Source of the DNA: Hydrangea macrophylla
Lineage: Eukaryota; Streptophyta; Magnoliopsida; Cornales; Hydrangeaceae
Length of the DNA stretch: 64,000 nucleotides
NCBI GenBank assembly: GCA_033977485.1
Contig: CM066989.1
Span: 99,529,887-99,593,886 of the forward strand
Reading direction: 5' to 3'
The stretch's first letter is position 1; each line of letters starts with the position of its first letter. The notes below the pieces were generated by a model. The model was not told where the DNA came from. It did no database searches and saw nothing but the letters and a program-made list of their open reading frames with translations. The position numbers and the translations under genes were made by a program. This document shows positions 21,488-32,798 of the stretch, one piece after another.

Positions 21488-21525
21488 GTCATTTTGAACC
21501 TTACTCTTAACAGTCATTTTGAATT
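21476..21525. repeat. 25-bp tandem duplication across the copia LTR end
   Basis: TTACTCTTAATAGTCATTTT at 21476 recurs at 21501 with a C, which keeps the terminal CA of the LTR. The duplicated unit spans the LTR end, the GTCAT target copy and 8 bp of flank, so it arose after insertion. Confidence 0.8.
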
Positions 21526-21857
21526 GGCAAACATTCTAAATAAGTTAGGAAAAATTAAGTTTTAGTCCACTTTTGAATAGAATTTAAAAGTCAATCTATT
21601 ACTCTTTCAAAATTAAAAAAAAAATTCAACTTTTTGTTTGAAAAATATAAAGTCATCAAATTTATATGATTTTTGAGCAACTCTTTATAAGGTTGGGAGC
21701 AACTCTTCAGAATGTAAGGAGCAACTCATTTCAAAGTTGGGTACAACTTTTCACAAGATTGGGGGCAAGTATTCACACCATTGGGAGCAATTATTACAAC
21801 GTTTTGGTGTAAGTTTAAACGTTGAAAATATAATGTAGACTAAAAACACAAAATAAC
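21526..21857. repeat. AT-rich flank with short GAGCAACT repeats
   Basis: From about 21670 to 21805 units of roughly 30 bp containing GGAGCAACTCTT, GGGTACAACTTTTC or GGGCAAGTATTC repeat four or five times imperfectly. No gene is seen. Confidence 0.5.
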
Positions 21858-21859
21858 TA

Positions 21860-23635
21860 CTCCCTCCGTCCCATAATAAGTGTCCACTTCTATTTTGCAC
21901 ATTGTTTAAGAAAGTTGTATTATTTTAGTTTTTTTGGTTCATTAAAGGGTCACTTTCCAATTTTGCCCTTAGATGTGATGGGTGTTTGGCTTTTTGCTTG
22001 TTTTGAGGCCACAAATATGATGTTGTCAATATCAAGATATAAAAAGTATACTTTACTTTTCTAAAGATTTGTAGCAGTGAAAGTAAAGGTCGAACCCACA
22101 GAGATTGAAATACTACAGTGCTTTAATTTTAAAACCTAAATCTAATTAATTAAGAAAAACATATTTTGATTTGATTTTAATTCAACTAAGAATAATAAAA
22201 GTAAATCTAAATTATGAAAGCAATTAAATATTTGTTTTTATAAATATGTTTATGGAACCTAGGATTGCAAATCCACCACTAGCTTCATAATAAGGGTATT
22301 TATGAATTACTTTAGCTTATTAAGTTGGATGATAATGGAGAATTGTAGCTACAAGCCCAATTCCTCCGTCAAGAAAATAACTATGGTTCAAGCACCAATA
22401 TAATCCATCTTCGGTTAGCACGAATTATCCCACACTAAACTAGGGTTGTGGTATAATCCGTCTAATCTAGGCATGGATTATTCGGATACTTGATAGCACA
22501 ATTCAATTTAAGCACCATTACATGTAAATAATCTAAACAAGCACAGCAAGTATAGATCATTGAGTACATCACAGTCAAAATAGATCTAAGACAAGAATAA
22601 ACTTTGAAAGTAATGATTTAATCAATAGAAGTACGATTTATTTATAAAAATCCTCTAAACATGTAATCATCATCCATACATAATAAAACCAACATAAAAA
22701 CATAAATAAAACCCTATTACTTGGCTAGGGTTTCATTGAAACCCTAGATCTACGTTTAGTTGGCCATAGAATTGATGAATAGCAAGAGGTTGATGGAGGA
22801 GGCCATGGGAATCCTTGGTCTTCTTCTTCTTCTCCTTGCTTTCCTCTCTTCAATGGCTGAAGTTTTAGTTGTATATTGATGTATCTAATGTTGTGTAATG
22901 ATGTGTATATCTAAATTTGATTTAGAATAGGATTTATATAGAGTTTGGAAGGATTTAGGAAGCTTTCCTAAGCCAAATCGCACTAAAACTGCTATATTTT
23001 GTAATCTGGACGTCATATGCACAAACCACCTTCGCTGGGCACTTTAATTTAACAAAATACGTGTTTTTGATTTTTTGCACAGGTCGATCGCGCGACCCGC
23101 TCGCGCGAGGTCCTTTTCGCTGCACTGCGCGACTTTCGTAGAATTGCGATAACTTTCTGCTCGGGACTCGGATTGACTCGCCGTTTGCGGCCACGCGTCC
23201 ATAACTCAAAGATCTACATTTTATATCTCTGGAGAAAATTTTCAAATTCAAAGTATTCTTGGTCAAAAATGCAATTTTTCGAGACTGCTACTGCATTCAG
23301 CTTTCACCGGAATCACCGTTTTAGTCCAGAATGACTTCCAAAGCCACTAATCATTGGATTTTTGTGCATTTTCAAGTTAAAGCTCCAAATCCTACAAAAT
23401 TTAGAATACTTATTAAAAATCACTTAATAACTACATGAAATGGACTAACAAAGCGTATTTTTAGGACTATAAACGACAACTATTCGTCGCCGATCAAAAT
23501 AAATGCTATTTTGTCTTTATTATAAGGATAGTTTTGGAAAGTAAGTAAAAGCTATATGCCAATTTAGGAAAGTGGACACTTATTGTGGGACATCCAAAAA
23601 AGGAAATGTGGACACTTATTATGGGACGGAGGGAG
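21860..23635. mobile_element. Stowaway/mariner-type MITE, split by solo LTR G
   Basis: The ends CTCCCTCCGTCCCATAATAA and their inverted match (TTATTATGGGACGGAGGGAG) with flanking TA duplications (21858-21859, 23636-23637) are the signature of plant mariner MITEs. Without solo LTR G (22018-23496) and its target copy the element is about 292 bp. The last 40 bp of the right end are duplicated (GGACACTTATTGTGGGAC and GGACACTTATTATGGGAC). Confidence 0.9.
22018..23496. mobile_element. Solo LTR G inside the MITE
   Basis: It starts TGATGTTGTC, ends GCCGATCA and is flanked by perfect AAATA duplications (22013-22017, 23497-23501). No primer site or coding region is present. It has a CG-rich word cluster at about 23083-23133 (TCGATCGCGCGACCCGCTCG), followed by ATAACTTTCTGCTCGGGACT, a block related to one in gypsy A LTRs. 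The order of these on the plus strand suggests plus orientation, but this is not certain. Length is 1,479 bp. Confidence 0.82.
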
Positions 23636-23637
23636 TA

Positions 23638-23937
23638 TTTAAAGTTGATTTTTTTATAATTTTGTTGATGACTTTTTAATTGTTTTAATTGTTATTGATG
23701 ATTTTTTAATTTTAAAAGTATAATAGACTGGCTTTTAAATTTTATGCAAAAAATGCACTGAAATGTAAATATCCCAATAAATTATAGCGACATGACAATT
23801 TGCGCAAAATTGTTCTGAAGAATATTTTTAAAACAGAATATTCCTTGATCCTTCTTGAGTACCTAACTAAAGTTTGAAATTTTGCATATTAATCCATTGT
23901 AAGTGCTCATTTCAAAATAGTATATACTACATATGAT
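23638..23937. other. AT-rich intergenic DNA, nothing recognised
   Basis: Low-complexity AT-rich text with no frame, repeat or element boundary that I can support. Confidence 0.5.
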
Positions 23938-24295
23938 AGATACTTACCTTCAAGAGGGTATAGGTAACTATGGACTGTGGAAGTAACATGTTTGAACTCT
24001 CCATCTCTAGGCAATTCTTAGAGAGAGAAGCGATTGTTTTCTTCTTCCTAACCCTAATAGTCGCGAGCCCTCCCCTCTACCACAGTCAACCCCCTCACAT
24101 CTGTCCCCCTTTGACCAGCCCTCTTTTTCTCTTCCCCTTACCCCCTTTTATGTCCCAAATCTTAATAAGGCCTTGTTTGGCTTGATTTTCCCCCTTCCTT
24201 TGTGAAGTTCTTCCCTTTTCCTTGGTGAAGATTGTTCTCGTGTGCTTTCCCCAGATCTGAAGATGTCTTCTTGCATATTCGGTGTTGTCCTATTC

Positions 24296-24475
24296 TGTTG
24301 GAATGGTTGATTTTATGATGACATGATTCTTATCTTTATTGGTCATGTTGACCATCTTTATTGTCTTTAATTCTCTTTGATTTCATTTTTATTTCCTTTC
24401 CTTTTATTCTCTCTTTGTAAAGCTATATATACATGGGGATGAATATGAATAAAATTATCCTTTTCCCTTTTTCCA
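24296..24475 (+). repeat. TRIM LTR 1 (180 bp)
   Basis: It contains TCTTTATTGGTCATGTTGAC and ends after GAATATGAATAAAATTATCC. AAAGCTATATATACATGGGG is a TATA-like box near the end. Confidence 0.85.
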
Positions 24476-24478
24476 AGT

Positions 24479-24490
24479 TGGTATCAGAGC
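24479..24490 (+). other. TRIM primer-binding site
   Basis: TGGTATCAGAGC begins three bases after LTR 1 and is complementary to initiator tRNA-Met. Confidence 0.88.
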
Positions 24491-25097
24491 CTAACTTGAT
24501 TTTGGCATTATTTCCCCGCTTCTACCTTCGACGGGTGGCGACCTATCACCCGCCAGTGCTCGCTTTGCTTTTGGCTTTAAGAGTCAGTTCAAAGACCCTC
24601 CCTACGCCGACTCCACTCTTCCTCTACAGGTGTCGTTCAACCCTCGGTCAGCCTTTGGGCAATGTCCTGTCACGTACCGGAGCAGCAAGAATAGATAAAA
24701 ATAAATTTCCTTTTTGGGTCCATAGAGAATGACAATTGAAAGTCACTAATTATCCACACTACACGATGCTAGTCTAAAAACAAGAACGGTAATAAAATTG
24801 ACTGAATATAAAATAGTTCTATTTATTACAAACATCAGAGTATGGTCCTCAGGATCACAACAGGTCTGGAAACAACATATGCCCAAGTACCAGTTAAACT
24901 ATAGCTCAATAGAAATAACAGAATATAAACTAGATACAACTATCTTCAGATCTTCAACTGTCGTAAGGGTATTCGTCATCATAACAGCCTTCTCCAGTGT
25001 AACTAGTATTAGTGGGGCCACCCTCTGTAAAGTCCTCTTCGCGGTAATAGCCATTGTCATCATAAGCTCCGTTATCTGCATTAAAAGCGACAGGGTA

Positions 25098-25155
25098 ATA
25101 TGGACGGAGAATGTCCAGGCAATAACGGCTATCAGCTTATTGAGAGCTGAGTGAA
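25098..25155 (-). other. Two-hairpin module of gypsy C 3' LTR
   Basis: On the minus strand AGCTCTCAATAAGCT (25134-25148) is followed by TGGAC-ATTCTCC-GTCCA (25101-25117), both short stems. The 5' LTR copy is at 33225-33295 with loop ATTCCTC and its first stem damaged. Confidence 0.55.
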
Positions 25156-25369
25156 TAAAAACTCACAGGGTACCAATGATATAAAATATAACAAGTTATC
25201 GAAGTCATAAGATATAGTTCTACTAAATAATATCTTCTCTGTATTCCAACTATAGTTAATTAACCCTTATCGTCTGATTATTCCGAGATCGATACCCAAC
25301 ATGCTCTGAATAGAAAGAACAGACTCAATCGTTTCACATATATAGACATACCATTATTCTATCCATTGC

Positions 25370-25665
25370 TTGTTAAGGATATAAACCATCCACCGCAATC
25401 ATGGACACCACGTCAGTCCATCCCCTGCTCGTTAAGGATATAAACCATCCACCGCATGTTAGGGATATAATGCTTTGAACAACAGCATATCAAATCTATT
25501 GCCACGACTTATTAATGTATACCAGTGATCCCCATCCACTGCTCATTAAGGATATAAACTATCCACCACTCGTTAAAGATATAACATGGATTATCTGGCT
25601 ACCTTAGGACTACATGGTCCTGCCCACTGCTCGTTAAGGATATAAACCATCTACTGTATGTGAAA
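25370..25665. repeat. Minisatellite of gypsy C 3' LTR
   Basis: GCTCGTTAAGGATATAAACC followed by ATCCACCG recurs about six times, irregularly spaced and partly degraded. The 5' LTR has the same array at 33485-33790. Confidence 0.82.
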
Positions 25666-25974
25666 GCATATCATGACCAGGCGTCCGCCCACGTACCATT
25701 TCCAAAACTTATCAAACCTACTTAAATTCAGTACCAATACCAATACATGACTTCCCATGTGGCCTGATTACTCTGATTAAAAGAAACGGATATCAATGAA
25801 CCGCATAGCATTTAGCGTTATCACATTAATCCATTATTCTTAAACATGCTTATCTGTGTTGTCACATTCTCCCAGATTAACCCACAATCGCATGATAGAA
25901 GTTCGAATCAAAAATTGAATATTCGAACCTCTTATATAATAACCAAGAGAACAAAACCATGTTCTGCCAAAGTT

Positions 25975-26085
25975 CGATCGATTGAAACCATTTTGATCGA
26001 TTGAGGAAAAGAAATGTTCGAGCGATCGAAGTCTATTCGATTGATTGTACCTTCGATCGATTGAACTTAGTTCAATCGCTTGAGA
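25975..26085. repeat. TCGATCGA palindrome cluster 1, gypsy C 3' LTR
   Basis: Words such as TTCGATCGATTGAAACC, TTCGAGCGATCGAAG and TTCAATCGCTTGAGA occur in 111 bp. The matching 5' LTR cluster is at 34107-34205. Confidence 0.85.
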
Positions 26086-26529
26086 ATCGTCTTCTCCAAT
26101 AGATTCATAGACAACAATATATAAGCGTGTTAGGGACATATTTAATACATCTAAACATACCATAAAATTGTAAAAATATTATATAACGAGACCAAGTGAG
26201 TAAAGACTCACTTAGGGTGCGTTTGACTTGAGCTTGAGCTCACTCTCTCTCTCCAATGGCTTCCTGCTTCCTCTCCCTGCTCCTCTCTTCGTCTCTGTCT
26301 CTCCTTCTCTTCTGTCTCTCTTCGTTCTTTTTTTTTTCTTTTCCTCTGCTTCTCTATCTCTTCTCTTCTGAGTGTATATATATAATATATATGTAAACAC
26401 AATCTCAACTCTCTCAACTCTCTTAGTTCAGCCAACCCTCACACTCACACGAGTACAAGTTATATATATAGAGGGGGAGGGGTGCATGTGGCATTGTTTG
26501 CACAGAAACTGGAATTCTGATAATTATAC

Positions 26530-26705
26530 GTTCGATCGATCAAAGGGAGTTTGATCACTCGAGCTCAGATCGGTCAGGTTTGATCGATTGAAGTGGGGAC
26601 CACGTCATAAATTTATGTCGATAGAGTTTCGATCGATTAAACAAGCTTTGATCGCTTGAACTTTTGAAATGTTCAATCGCTCGAACGAGCTTCGATCGAT
26701 TGAAA
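26530..26705. repeat. TCGATCGA palindrome cluster 2, gypsy C 3' LTR
   Basis: About seven words occur in 176 bp, including TTCGATCGATCAAAG and CTCGAACGAGCTTCGATCG. The matching cluster in the 5' LTR is at 34640-34835. Confidence 0.85.
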
Positions 26706-26836
26706 GTAGAAATTTCAAGTATGAACAAGGGAAGTATAAAGAATCTCTCTGTATAAATAAATACTGAAAATACAGGATATTACATCATCCACCACTCAGT
26801 AAAAGATTTCGTCCTCGAAATCAGAGGCATATAGAG

Positions 26837-27118
26837 TTAAAATAAAAACAAAAACTTCTCCCGCATAAATGACTCTAGCTCCCACGAAGAATCTCCTTCA
26901 TCATGATGCTTCCACTGAATCTTGACTAACGGGATTTCCTTGTTTATGAGCTTCTTGATTCCATGATCTAGGATATGAATTGGTCCTTCATTGAATGTAA
27001 TGTTGTCGTTGACTTCAATATCTTTGAAGTTGATCTCGTGCGCTGGGTTATGAACACATTTTCTTAGCATACTGATGTGAAAAACGTTGTGCACTCCTGA
27101 CATCTTCGGTGGCAACAC
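26837..27118 (-). pseudogene. Gypsy C integrase end and chromodomain
   Basis: A 93-codon frame contains VHNVFHISMLRKCV (end of the GPY/F region) and a chromodomain-like block GPIHILDHGIKKLINKEIPL, IQWKHHDEGDSSWELE. It ends with a stop about 50 bp before the 3' LTR, which begins with TTTCGAGGACGAAATCTTTT read on this strand. Homologous to 18292-18726 of gypsy A but clearly diverged. Confidence 0.85.
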
Positions 27119-28159
27119 GAGTCGATAGGAAATCTTCCTAACACGTTCAAGAATCTCAAACAGTCCAATGAATTACGGAGATAACTTGCCTCTCTTTTGA
27201 CCAAATCTAACGATGCCTCGAACATGTGAAACTTTGAGTAACACGTGATCTCCAACGGCAAACTCTACGTCTTTACGTTGCTTGTTAGCATAGCTCTTTG
27301 TGTCAGGTCTGAGTTGTCTTCATCTTCTTACGTACAATTTAAATCTTTTCATTGGTCTCTCGTACCATCTCTGGCCCACGAAGTTGATTATCTCTGACTT
27401 TGGTCCAATAAAGCGATGATCGGTAAGGTCTTCTGTACAAAGCTTCGAATGGCGCCATCCCTATACTCGTATGGTAACTGTTATTGTAGGCAAATTCGAT
27501 CAACGACAGGTGTGTCTCCCAAGTACTCTCAAAATCAATAACAAAAACGCGTAGAATGTCTTCTATTACTTGATTAACTCATTCAGTCTGCCCATCGGTC
27601 TGCGGATGAAAGGCTGAACTCAAATTCAGTGTCGTTCTCATCGCTATTTGGAGACTTTTCCATAATGTTGCAGTAAAACGCGAATCTTGATCTGACACGA
27701 AAGACACATGTGCTCTGTGTAACCATACTATGTGCTATAGATATATCTGGCTCAAACATTCTATTGGATACGTCATACTGTAGGCAATAAAATGTGCTAT
27801 CTTTGTAAGTCGATCCACGATTACCCAAATAATGTCGTGGTTCTGCTGTGACTTCGACAATCCTACCACGAAATCCATAATGATGTGTTCCCATTTCCAT
27901 TGGGGAATCGGTAACGACTATAGAGTCCAAGTGGTCTCTGATGTTCTGCCTTCACTTGTTTACAAGTAAGACACTGAGATATATACTCAGCTACTTCCAG
28001 CTTCATTCCTTCCCACCAAAAATTCTTCTTCAAATCCTTGTACATCTTCATACTTCCAAGATGAATAGTCATCCGCAACTTATGTGCTTCATCTAATATT
28101 TTTTTGGAGATTTTCTTCGTCAGGCACACAGAGTCTACCTTTACATCGTAAGAATCCAT
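27119..28159 (-). pseudogene. Gypsy C integrase, broken
   Basis: The HHCC zinc module is readable (DEAHKLRMTIHLGSMKMYKD, then CLTCKQVKAEHQRP), and the start of the core follows. From about 27930 the frame shifts several times. The opposite end retains a polypyrimidine-free stretch corresponding to NSYHTSIGMAPFE-like text around 27450-27480 and VEFAVGDHVLL-like text near 27260. No complete catalytic triad can be assembled without correcting frames. Confidence 0.75.
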
Positions 28160-28352
28160 CTATACTAATACTCTAGATCTCTGGTTCTTTTGCTGACATC
28201 TTGGAGAACCATAACATCAAATCTTCCGTCATCTGTTGAGCTTTAATGATACGGCTAATCAAAGTTGGCTGTACCATCAGACATCCAAAATGTTATCCTT
28301 TCATTTGTTCCACTGGTTGAAGCTCAAATTCAGCTAAAAGTTCTAATGCTTT

Positions 28353-28652
28353 CTATTCTTGAATTAATAATGCAGCGATCATTAATCGAGGTCTACGACT
28401 CAGAGCATTTGCTACGACATTTTCTTTACCTGGATGGTATTGCAATGAAAAGTCGTAATCCTTGAGTAGCTCCATCCATCTTTGTTGTCGCATGTTCAAC
28501 TCCTTCTGAGAGAACAAATACCTTAAGCTCTTATGATCAAAAAATAGATCAAACTTCTCTCCATAGAGATAGTGTCTCCAAATCTTCAATGCAAACACTA
28601 TTGCTGCCAATTCCAGATCATGCGTAGGATAGTTCTTTTCATGTACCTTCAA
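28353..28652 (-). pseudogene. Gypsy C RNase H
   Basis: A 99-codon frame: [20 protein letters not shown] (catalytic Glu), [20 protein letters not shown] (catalytic Asp), then [15 protein letters not shown]. In the last block the catalytic Asp of VADALSR has become Asn, a G-to-A change on the coding strand. It follows reverse transcriptase after one stop. Confidence 0.88.
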
Positions 28653-29557
28653 TTATCTTGATCCGTATGCAATCACGTTCCTGTCTTGCATAAGTACACA
28701 ACCAAGTCCTTTGTGCGATGTGTCACTATAGATCACATACCTTTCTCCACTCTTAGGTATCGCGAGTACTGGTACAGAAGTCAATCTTTCTTTTAACTCC
28801 TGAAATGCATCCTCATTCTTGTCTGTCCATTCATATTTCACCTCCTTTCTCGTCAAATTCATTAATGGCCCTACTATCTTGGAAAATCCTTTGACAAATC
28901 TTCGGTCATATCCTGCTAGGCCGAGGAAACTTCTGACTTTTGTCGCATCGGTTGGTCTATTCCAACTTAAGACTACATCGATCTTAGATGAGTCCACAGG
29001 AATACCACCTTGAGATATAACATGTCCCAAGAATTTGACCTCTTGTAGCCAAAATTCACACTTGCTGAAATTTGCATACAACTTACTATCTTGAAGCGTC
29101 TGCAAAGTGATCTGTAAGTGCTCCTTGTGATCTTCTTCTATCTTTGAGTAAATCAAGATGTCATCAATGAATACTATAATGAACTGATCCAAATATAGTT
29201 TGAACACTCTATTCATCAAGTCCATAAATGCTGCTGGTGCATTCTTCAATCCAAAAGGCATAATTAGAAACTCATAATGCCCATATCTCATCCTGAACGC
29301 AGTCTTCGACACATCCTCTAGTCGCACTAAAAGTTGATGATATCCCGATCGTAGATCAATCTTGGAAAATATCCTTGATCCTTATAACTGATCGAATAGG
29401 TCATCTATCCTGGGTAGTGGATATTATTCTTGATTGTAACCTTGTTCAACTCTCTGTAGTCTATGCAGAGTCGAAGGGTTCTGTCCTTCCTTACAAACAA
29501 CACTGGTGCTCCCTAAGGTGACGTACTTGGACGAACAAATCCTAAATCTATGAGTTC
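28653..29557 (-). pseudogene. Gypsy C reverse transcriptase
   Basis: The open part (28653-29327, 224 codons) holds [32 protein letters not shown], catalytic [10 protein letters not shown] (residues 53-56), [13 protein letters not shown] and [17 protein letters not shown]. The N-terminal part (29328-29557) is broken by stops and a frameshift near 29400-29430. The active-site aspartates are intact. Confidence 0.9.
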
Positions 29558-30165
29558 CTAAACTTGTTTATTTAATTCCAACATCTCAGTCGGTGCCATC
29601 CTATATGGAGTCTTAGATATCGACAATGTACCAGGTACTAGTTCCACACAAAAGTCTATTTCTCTTTTCGCTAGAAGTCTTTTAATATCTTGGAATACAT
29701 CCTGAAAGTCTTGTACAGTAGGAATTTGATCCATCGTGAGTTCCATACTCGTACTCTTGATTGTAGCTACACAACTTGTGAGAAATATGTCACTCGTCGA
29801 CTGACACTAAAATTTGATCGTCGGTCGTCCAGGTATTGGGAATACAATAGTCCTAGTAGGGCAATCTAGATTGGCACCGTACTTGATAAGCCAATCCATT
29901 CCTAGGATAATGTCGAACTCCAACATTGACAGAACTACCAAGTCTGCTAGAAGGTTCTGATCTTCTAGAGTTAGTGGACAATCCTTGCACACTTTCCCAA
30001 CTTAATAGTCACTCCCAATGGTGACACATCATTCAGTGCTGGCTCAAGTGTCTGGGGTTCTAAACCCAACTGATGCACAATCTTAACAGCGATAAATGAA
30101 CGTGTAGCTCCATTATCGAATAAAGCTTTAACTGGACTATGAAAGAGTACAAGCGTACCTTCCAA
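29558..30165 (-). pseudogene. Gypsy C protease and linker
   Basis: The active-site block reads KALFDNGATRSFIA, where Asn replaces the Ser/Thr of D-S/T-G. The core FDIILGMDWLIKYGANLDCP is normal, and the linker ends YRMAPTEMLELN. A stop and frame change lie at about 29990 and near 29800. The order zinc knuckle, protease, linker agrees with the other gypsy elements here. Confidence 0.84.
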
Positions 30166-30600
30166 ATGTCGCTGCTCATCAGCATTAAAGCCTGCTTCTA
30201 TAGGAATGATAGCCTTTATTCTAGTCTAATCTGGGGGTCCCTGAATTCCTTGAACCGGTGCTCTATAGTACCCTCCTTGTGGTGCACATCAATTGCTGCT
30301 CAAGTGTCCTGGCTTGTTGCAAATTCGGCAGTTAGCACCCATTCGGTGTTTAATCCTAGAAGTTGTGCAAAACTTAGCAATGTGTCCTAGCTTTCCATAA
30401 TTAAAACATCCCCTGTTGTTGGTTAGCGGGGCTATTAGCAGCGCCTGAGGTTGTGATCCTCGCTATTGATATTGCTGGGGTTGAGAATAACCTTGCTGAG
30501 GCTTCCTGGTTCCATCATAGGTTCTCTTATTCCCTTGAAAATTTTCCCAAGGTCTCCAACTCTGGGTATTTCTTGGTAACTGGGTTTGGAAATTCCACGG
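30166..30600 (-). pseudogene. Gypsy C Gag C-terminus with damaged zinc knuckles
   Basis: Near 30361-30412 a knuckle reads C-F-N-Y-G-K-L-G-H-I-A-K-F-C, with the second Cys replaced by Tyr. Near 30290-30335 a second reads C-R-I-C-N-K-P-G-H-L-S-S-N followed by a stop where Cys is expected. The rest is Gln/Gly/Pro-rich linker. Two zinc modules are standard for this lineage. Confidence 0.7.
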
Positions 30601-31292
30601 CTAAAATCCTCTTGACGACTGAGGTCTATTCATCTGTGCTCCTTGTGCTAGATAAGCATCCTTCTCCAATCCTGAAGCCAATGTGACGATTCCCTCAAAT
30701 GATTGATTCAGATGACCAACCATCATATGTCTAACGTGAGGGTTCAATCCTTGGTGAAATCTCTTCACCTTCTTCTGTGGGGTGTCTAACATATGTTGAG
30801 CAAATCGATACAATCGCTCAAACTGTGTTGTGTATTCCCGTACTGTCCATCCTCCTTGAACTAGATTGAGAAAATTCTTCTCTTGCTGATCTCTCTCATC
30901 TTCTGGGAAATACTTTTCCAGGAATCTTTCCCGAAATATCACCCAAGGCATCGCTCTTGTAGCGTTCATCCCTATAGTGGCTTGCTCAGCTTCCCACTAA
31001 TCTGCGACGGCATAGGTGAGCTGGAACGTAAAGAGATGACGCTTCTCTTGTTTACTGCATTCTAATGCTTCAAAGATCAGCTCCATCTCTCTTATCCACT
31101 GTTCAGCTTTCCATGGTTCAGTTAGTCCATCGAACTTCTCAGGACGGAGTTCACAAAAATTTGCTAATAACTTATCACCAGTCTGTCATGGTGACGGTGG
31201 TGCAACAGGTCTCTGGTGAGTGAGTGGTTATAAGTATCTCCCACATGTTCCATCCTTTGTATGAAGGCTTCAAAAACTCCCGTTGGATCCAT
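30601..31292 (-). pseudogene. Gypsy C Gag, capsid region
   Basis: From an ATG at 31292 the capsid region reads, with one frame change near 31180, ELRPEKFDGLTEPWKAEQWI, then a TGG-to-TAG stop at about 30998, then a 122-codon open stretch with FRERFLEKYFPEDERDQQEK, NLVQGGWTVREYTTQFERLY and HMMVGHLNQSFEGIVTLA. These blocks are diagnostic for plant Ty3/gypsy Gag. Confidence 0.85.
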
Positions 31293-31602
31293 GCCTTCCG
31301 GAATAGGGGCTCCTAACCATGCTTGATTTCTCGGTCTAACCGTAATGATAACGCGTGTCGCCTACAAGAGACCCATCGATTAGTTGATAGTCTTCTCGTA
31401 GAAACGAAGTCACGATAGAGCGATAAACAGCAAGAACTAATAGTTCTACTAATCAGCACATGACATTCTAACATGCCATTAATATCAAAAGTACTGCTCG
31501 TATATATCAAAAGATGTACCATGAAGTACACAGTAACTGTACCATATACCACGTAGGACATAAGGAGAATATAGTGCTAAAGTTAGCTATACAACACTAC
31601 TA
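31293..31602. other. Gypsy C spacer between leader ORF and gag
   Basis: About 310 bp with stops in all frames and no motif that I recognise. It could hold an intron or a start-site region for gag, but nothing in it proves this. Confidence 0.4.
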
Positions 31603-32643
31603 CTAATGTCTATACAAAGCTATGGTCAAATGACTATCTCTCAAGCTCCCAAAGATCATGTGGACAATATGTCTTGATAAAACTGACAAAAAGTCTAAAC
31701 CCTGCATATCCTGACTAAAAAAATTATCAGCATCTGATCCTGCTGCTGGTGCCTCATCCTCTTGTGCAATGTCCATCTCTACAGGTGGATCGGCCTTTAC
31801 TGGCGCAGCAAGTCTTCCAACCACTATACCTATATCCCAATCCTCAATGATCATCTCATCCATATCCATATCCTCGACAACAAATGCTGGCTCGGCGACA
31901 TCTACGATAAACTCCGCTCCAACTATGGTAATATCCACTACTAATGTAGCCTGCCCTATCGAAAGTCCAACTGGCTGTGCAACCATCGCTGCTACCCACT
32001 CGGCCGCCATATTGGCAATAGCTGCCATATATAATACAGGCCCTGCTGGTAGATCAAACACAACAGGTATCTCTGGTACGTCTACCTCCTCATTAGGAAC
32101 ATCCTTTGCTGGTGCCTCCAAAATCTCGTCTACCTCTTTCGGGTCCTCTGGCTCAACCTCTGGCTCCTCTGGGTCATCCTCTGGCTTGTCATCATTATCA
32201 ATAGGCTCGATGTTCTCAGCTAGATCCTCCTTTGGGTCAGCATTTACTATCGGCTCAGTCTCTGGTGACTCTGGCTCCTCGGGCTCTGGAATGGGTACAT
32301 TGGGTACCAGTGACGGTGGTACTACCACTGGTGCTGCCTCAATAGGTCCTCCAAGAATAGCTCATAGCTTTATAGCACCCATCTCTACTCTGGATCAACA
32401 GTAAAATCTCCTGGTAAATATCCCTACCGATCCTCGCTGAATGATAAGCATCCATACACATCTCTATAGGGTCGGTCTTCCTGGTCACATAAAGAGCCTT
32501 CCATATATCTCCTCTAGGTACTGACTAGCTATCTGGTGTATGCGGTCAAGATAAAACTCTGGATCAGCTGGCTCTATCGTATCCCCGTAGATCACGTGTC
32601 CTCCAAAAGAGTCATCCACAAATCTATGAAACTCTGGATCCAT
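31603..32643 (-). pseudogene. Gypsy C leader ORF, acidic and proline-rich, unknown function
   Basis: It lies between the primer site and gag. The frame from the ATG at 32643 starts MDPEFHRFVDDSFGGHVIYG and is interrupted by stops and a frameshift; from 32328 it is open for 241 codons. That part begins with about 70 residues rich in Pro, Glu and Asp (PEPEEPESPETEP, EDDPEEPEVEPEDPKEVDE), then a hydrophobic Ala/Val/Ile/Asp-rich half with repeated acidic VEDMDMDEM text. I do not recognise a domain. Both segments stay readable while gag and pol are broken, so it probably encoded protein, as a separate product or a Gag extension. The serine-rich frame on the opposite strand is its shadow. Confidence 0.6.
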
Positions 32644-32777
32644 GCTAACATGCAAGGAAAACTATCTATCATCAGAAGGACGATCTTATCTTAAACTCCT
32701 ATCTCATCTCAGGGATCTTAAAATGCTAGGACCAGATGGTGTGTAACAATGTGTGAAATAAAGTATCACAACCTAGA

Positions 32778-32789
32778 GCTTTGATACCA
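32778..32789 (-). other. Gypsy C primer-binding site
   Basis: TGGTATCAAAGC on the minus strand, nine bases inside the 5' LTR, is complementary to initiator tRNA-Met apart from the usual A variant. Confidence 0.88.
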
Positions 32790-32798
32790 AAAAAATCC

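Larger units (their letters stand above)
24668..26784 (-). repeat. Gypsy C 3' LTR (2,117 bp)
   Basis: It pairs with 32799-34918. Contents in plus-strand order: hairpin module (25098-25155), minisatellite (25370-25665), two TCGATCGA clusters (25975-26085 and 26530-26705) around a CT-rich promoter-like block (26230-26400). Confidence 0.92.

Noticed and set aside
24001..24295. Possible host-gene promoter or 5' leader (CTTCTTCCTAACCCTAATAG)
   Set aside because: It lies inside the target duplications of the retroposon and is followed by a TRIM, so it is better read as the retroposon's 5' part.
31769..32404. A 211-codon Ser/Thr-rich frame on the plus strand
   Set aside because: It is the antisense shadow of the acidic leader frame of gypsy C (Glu/Asp/Pro codons read backwards give Ser/Gly/Thr codons). 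Element orientation supports the minus strand.
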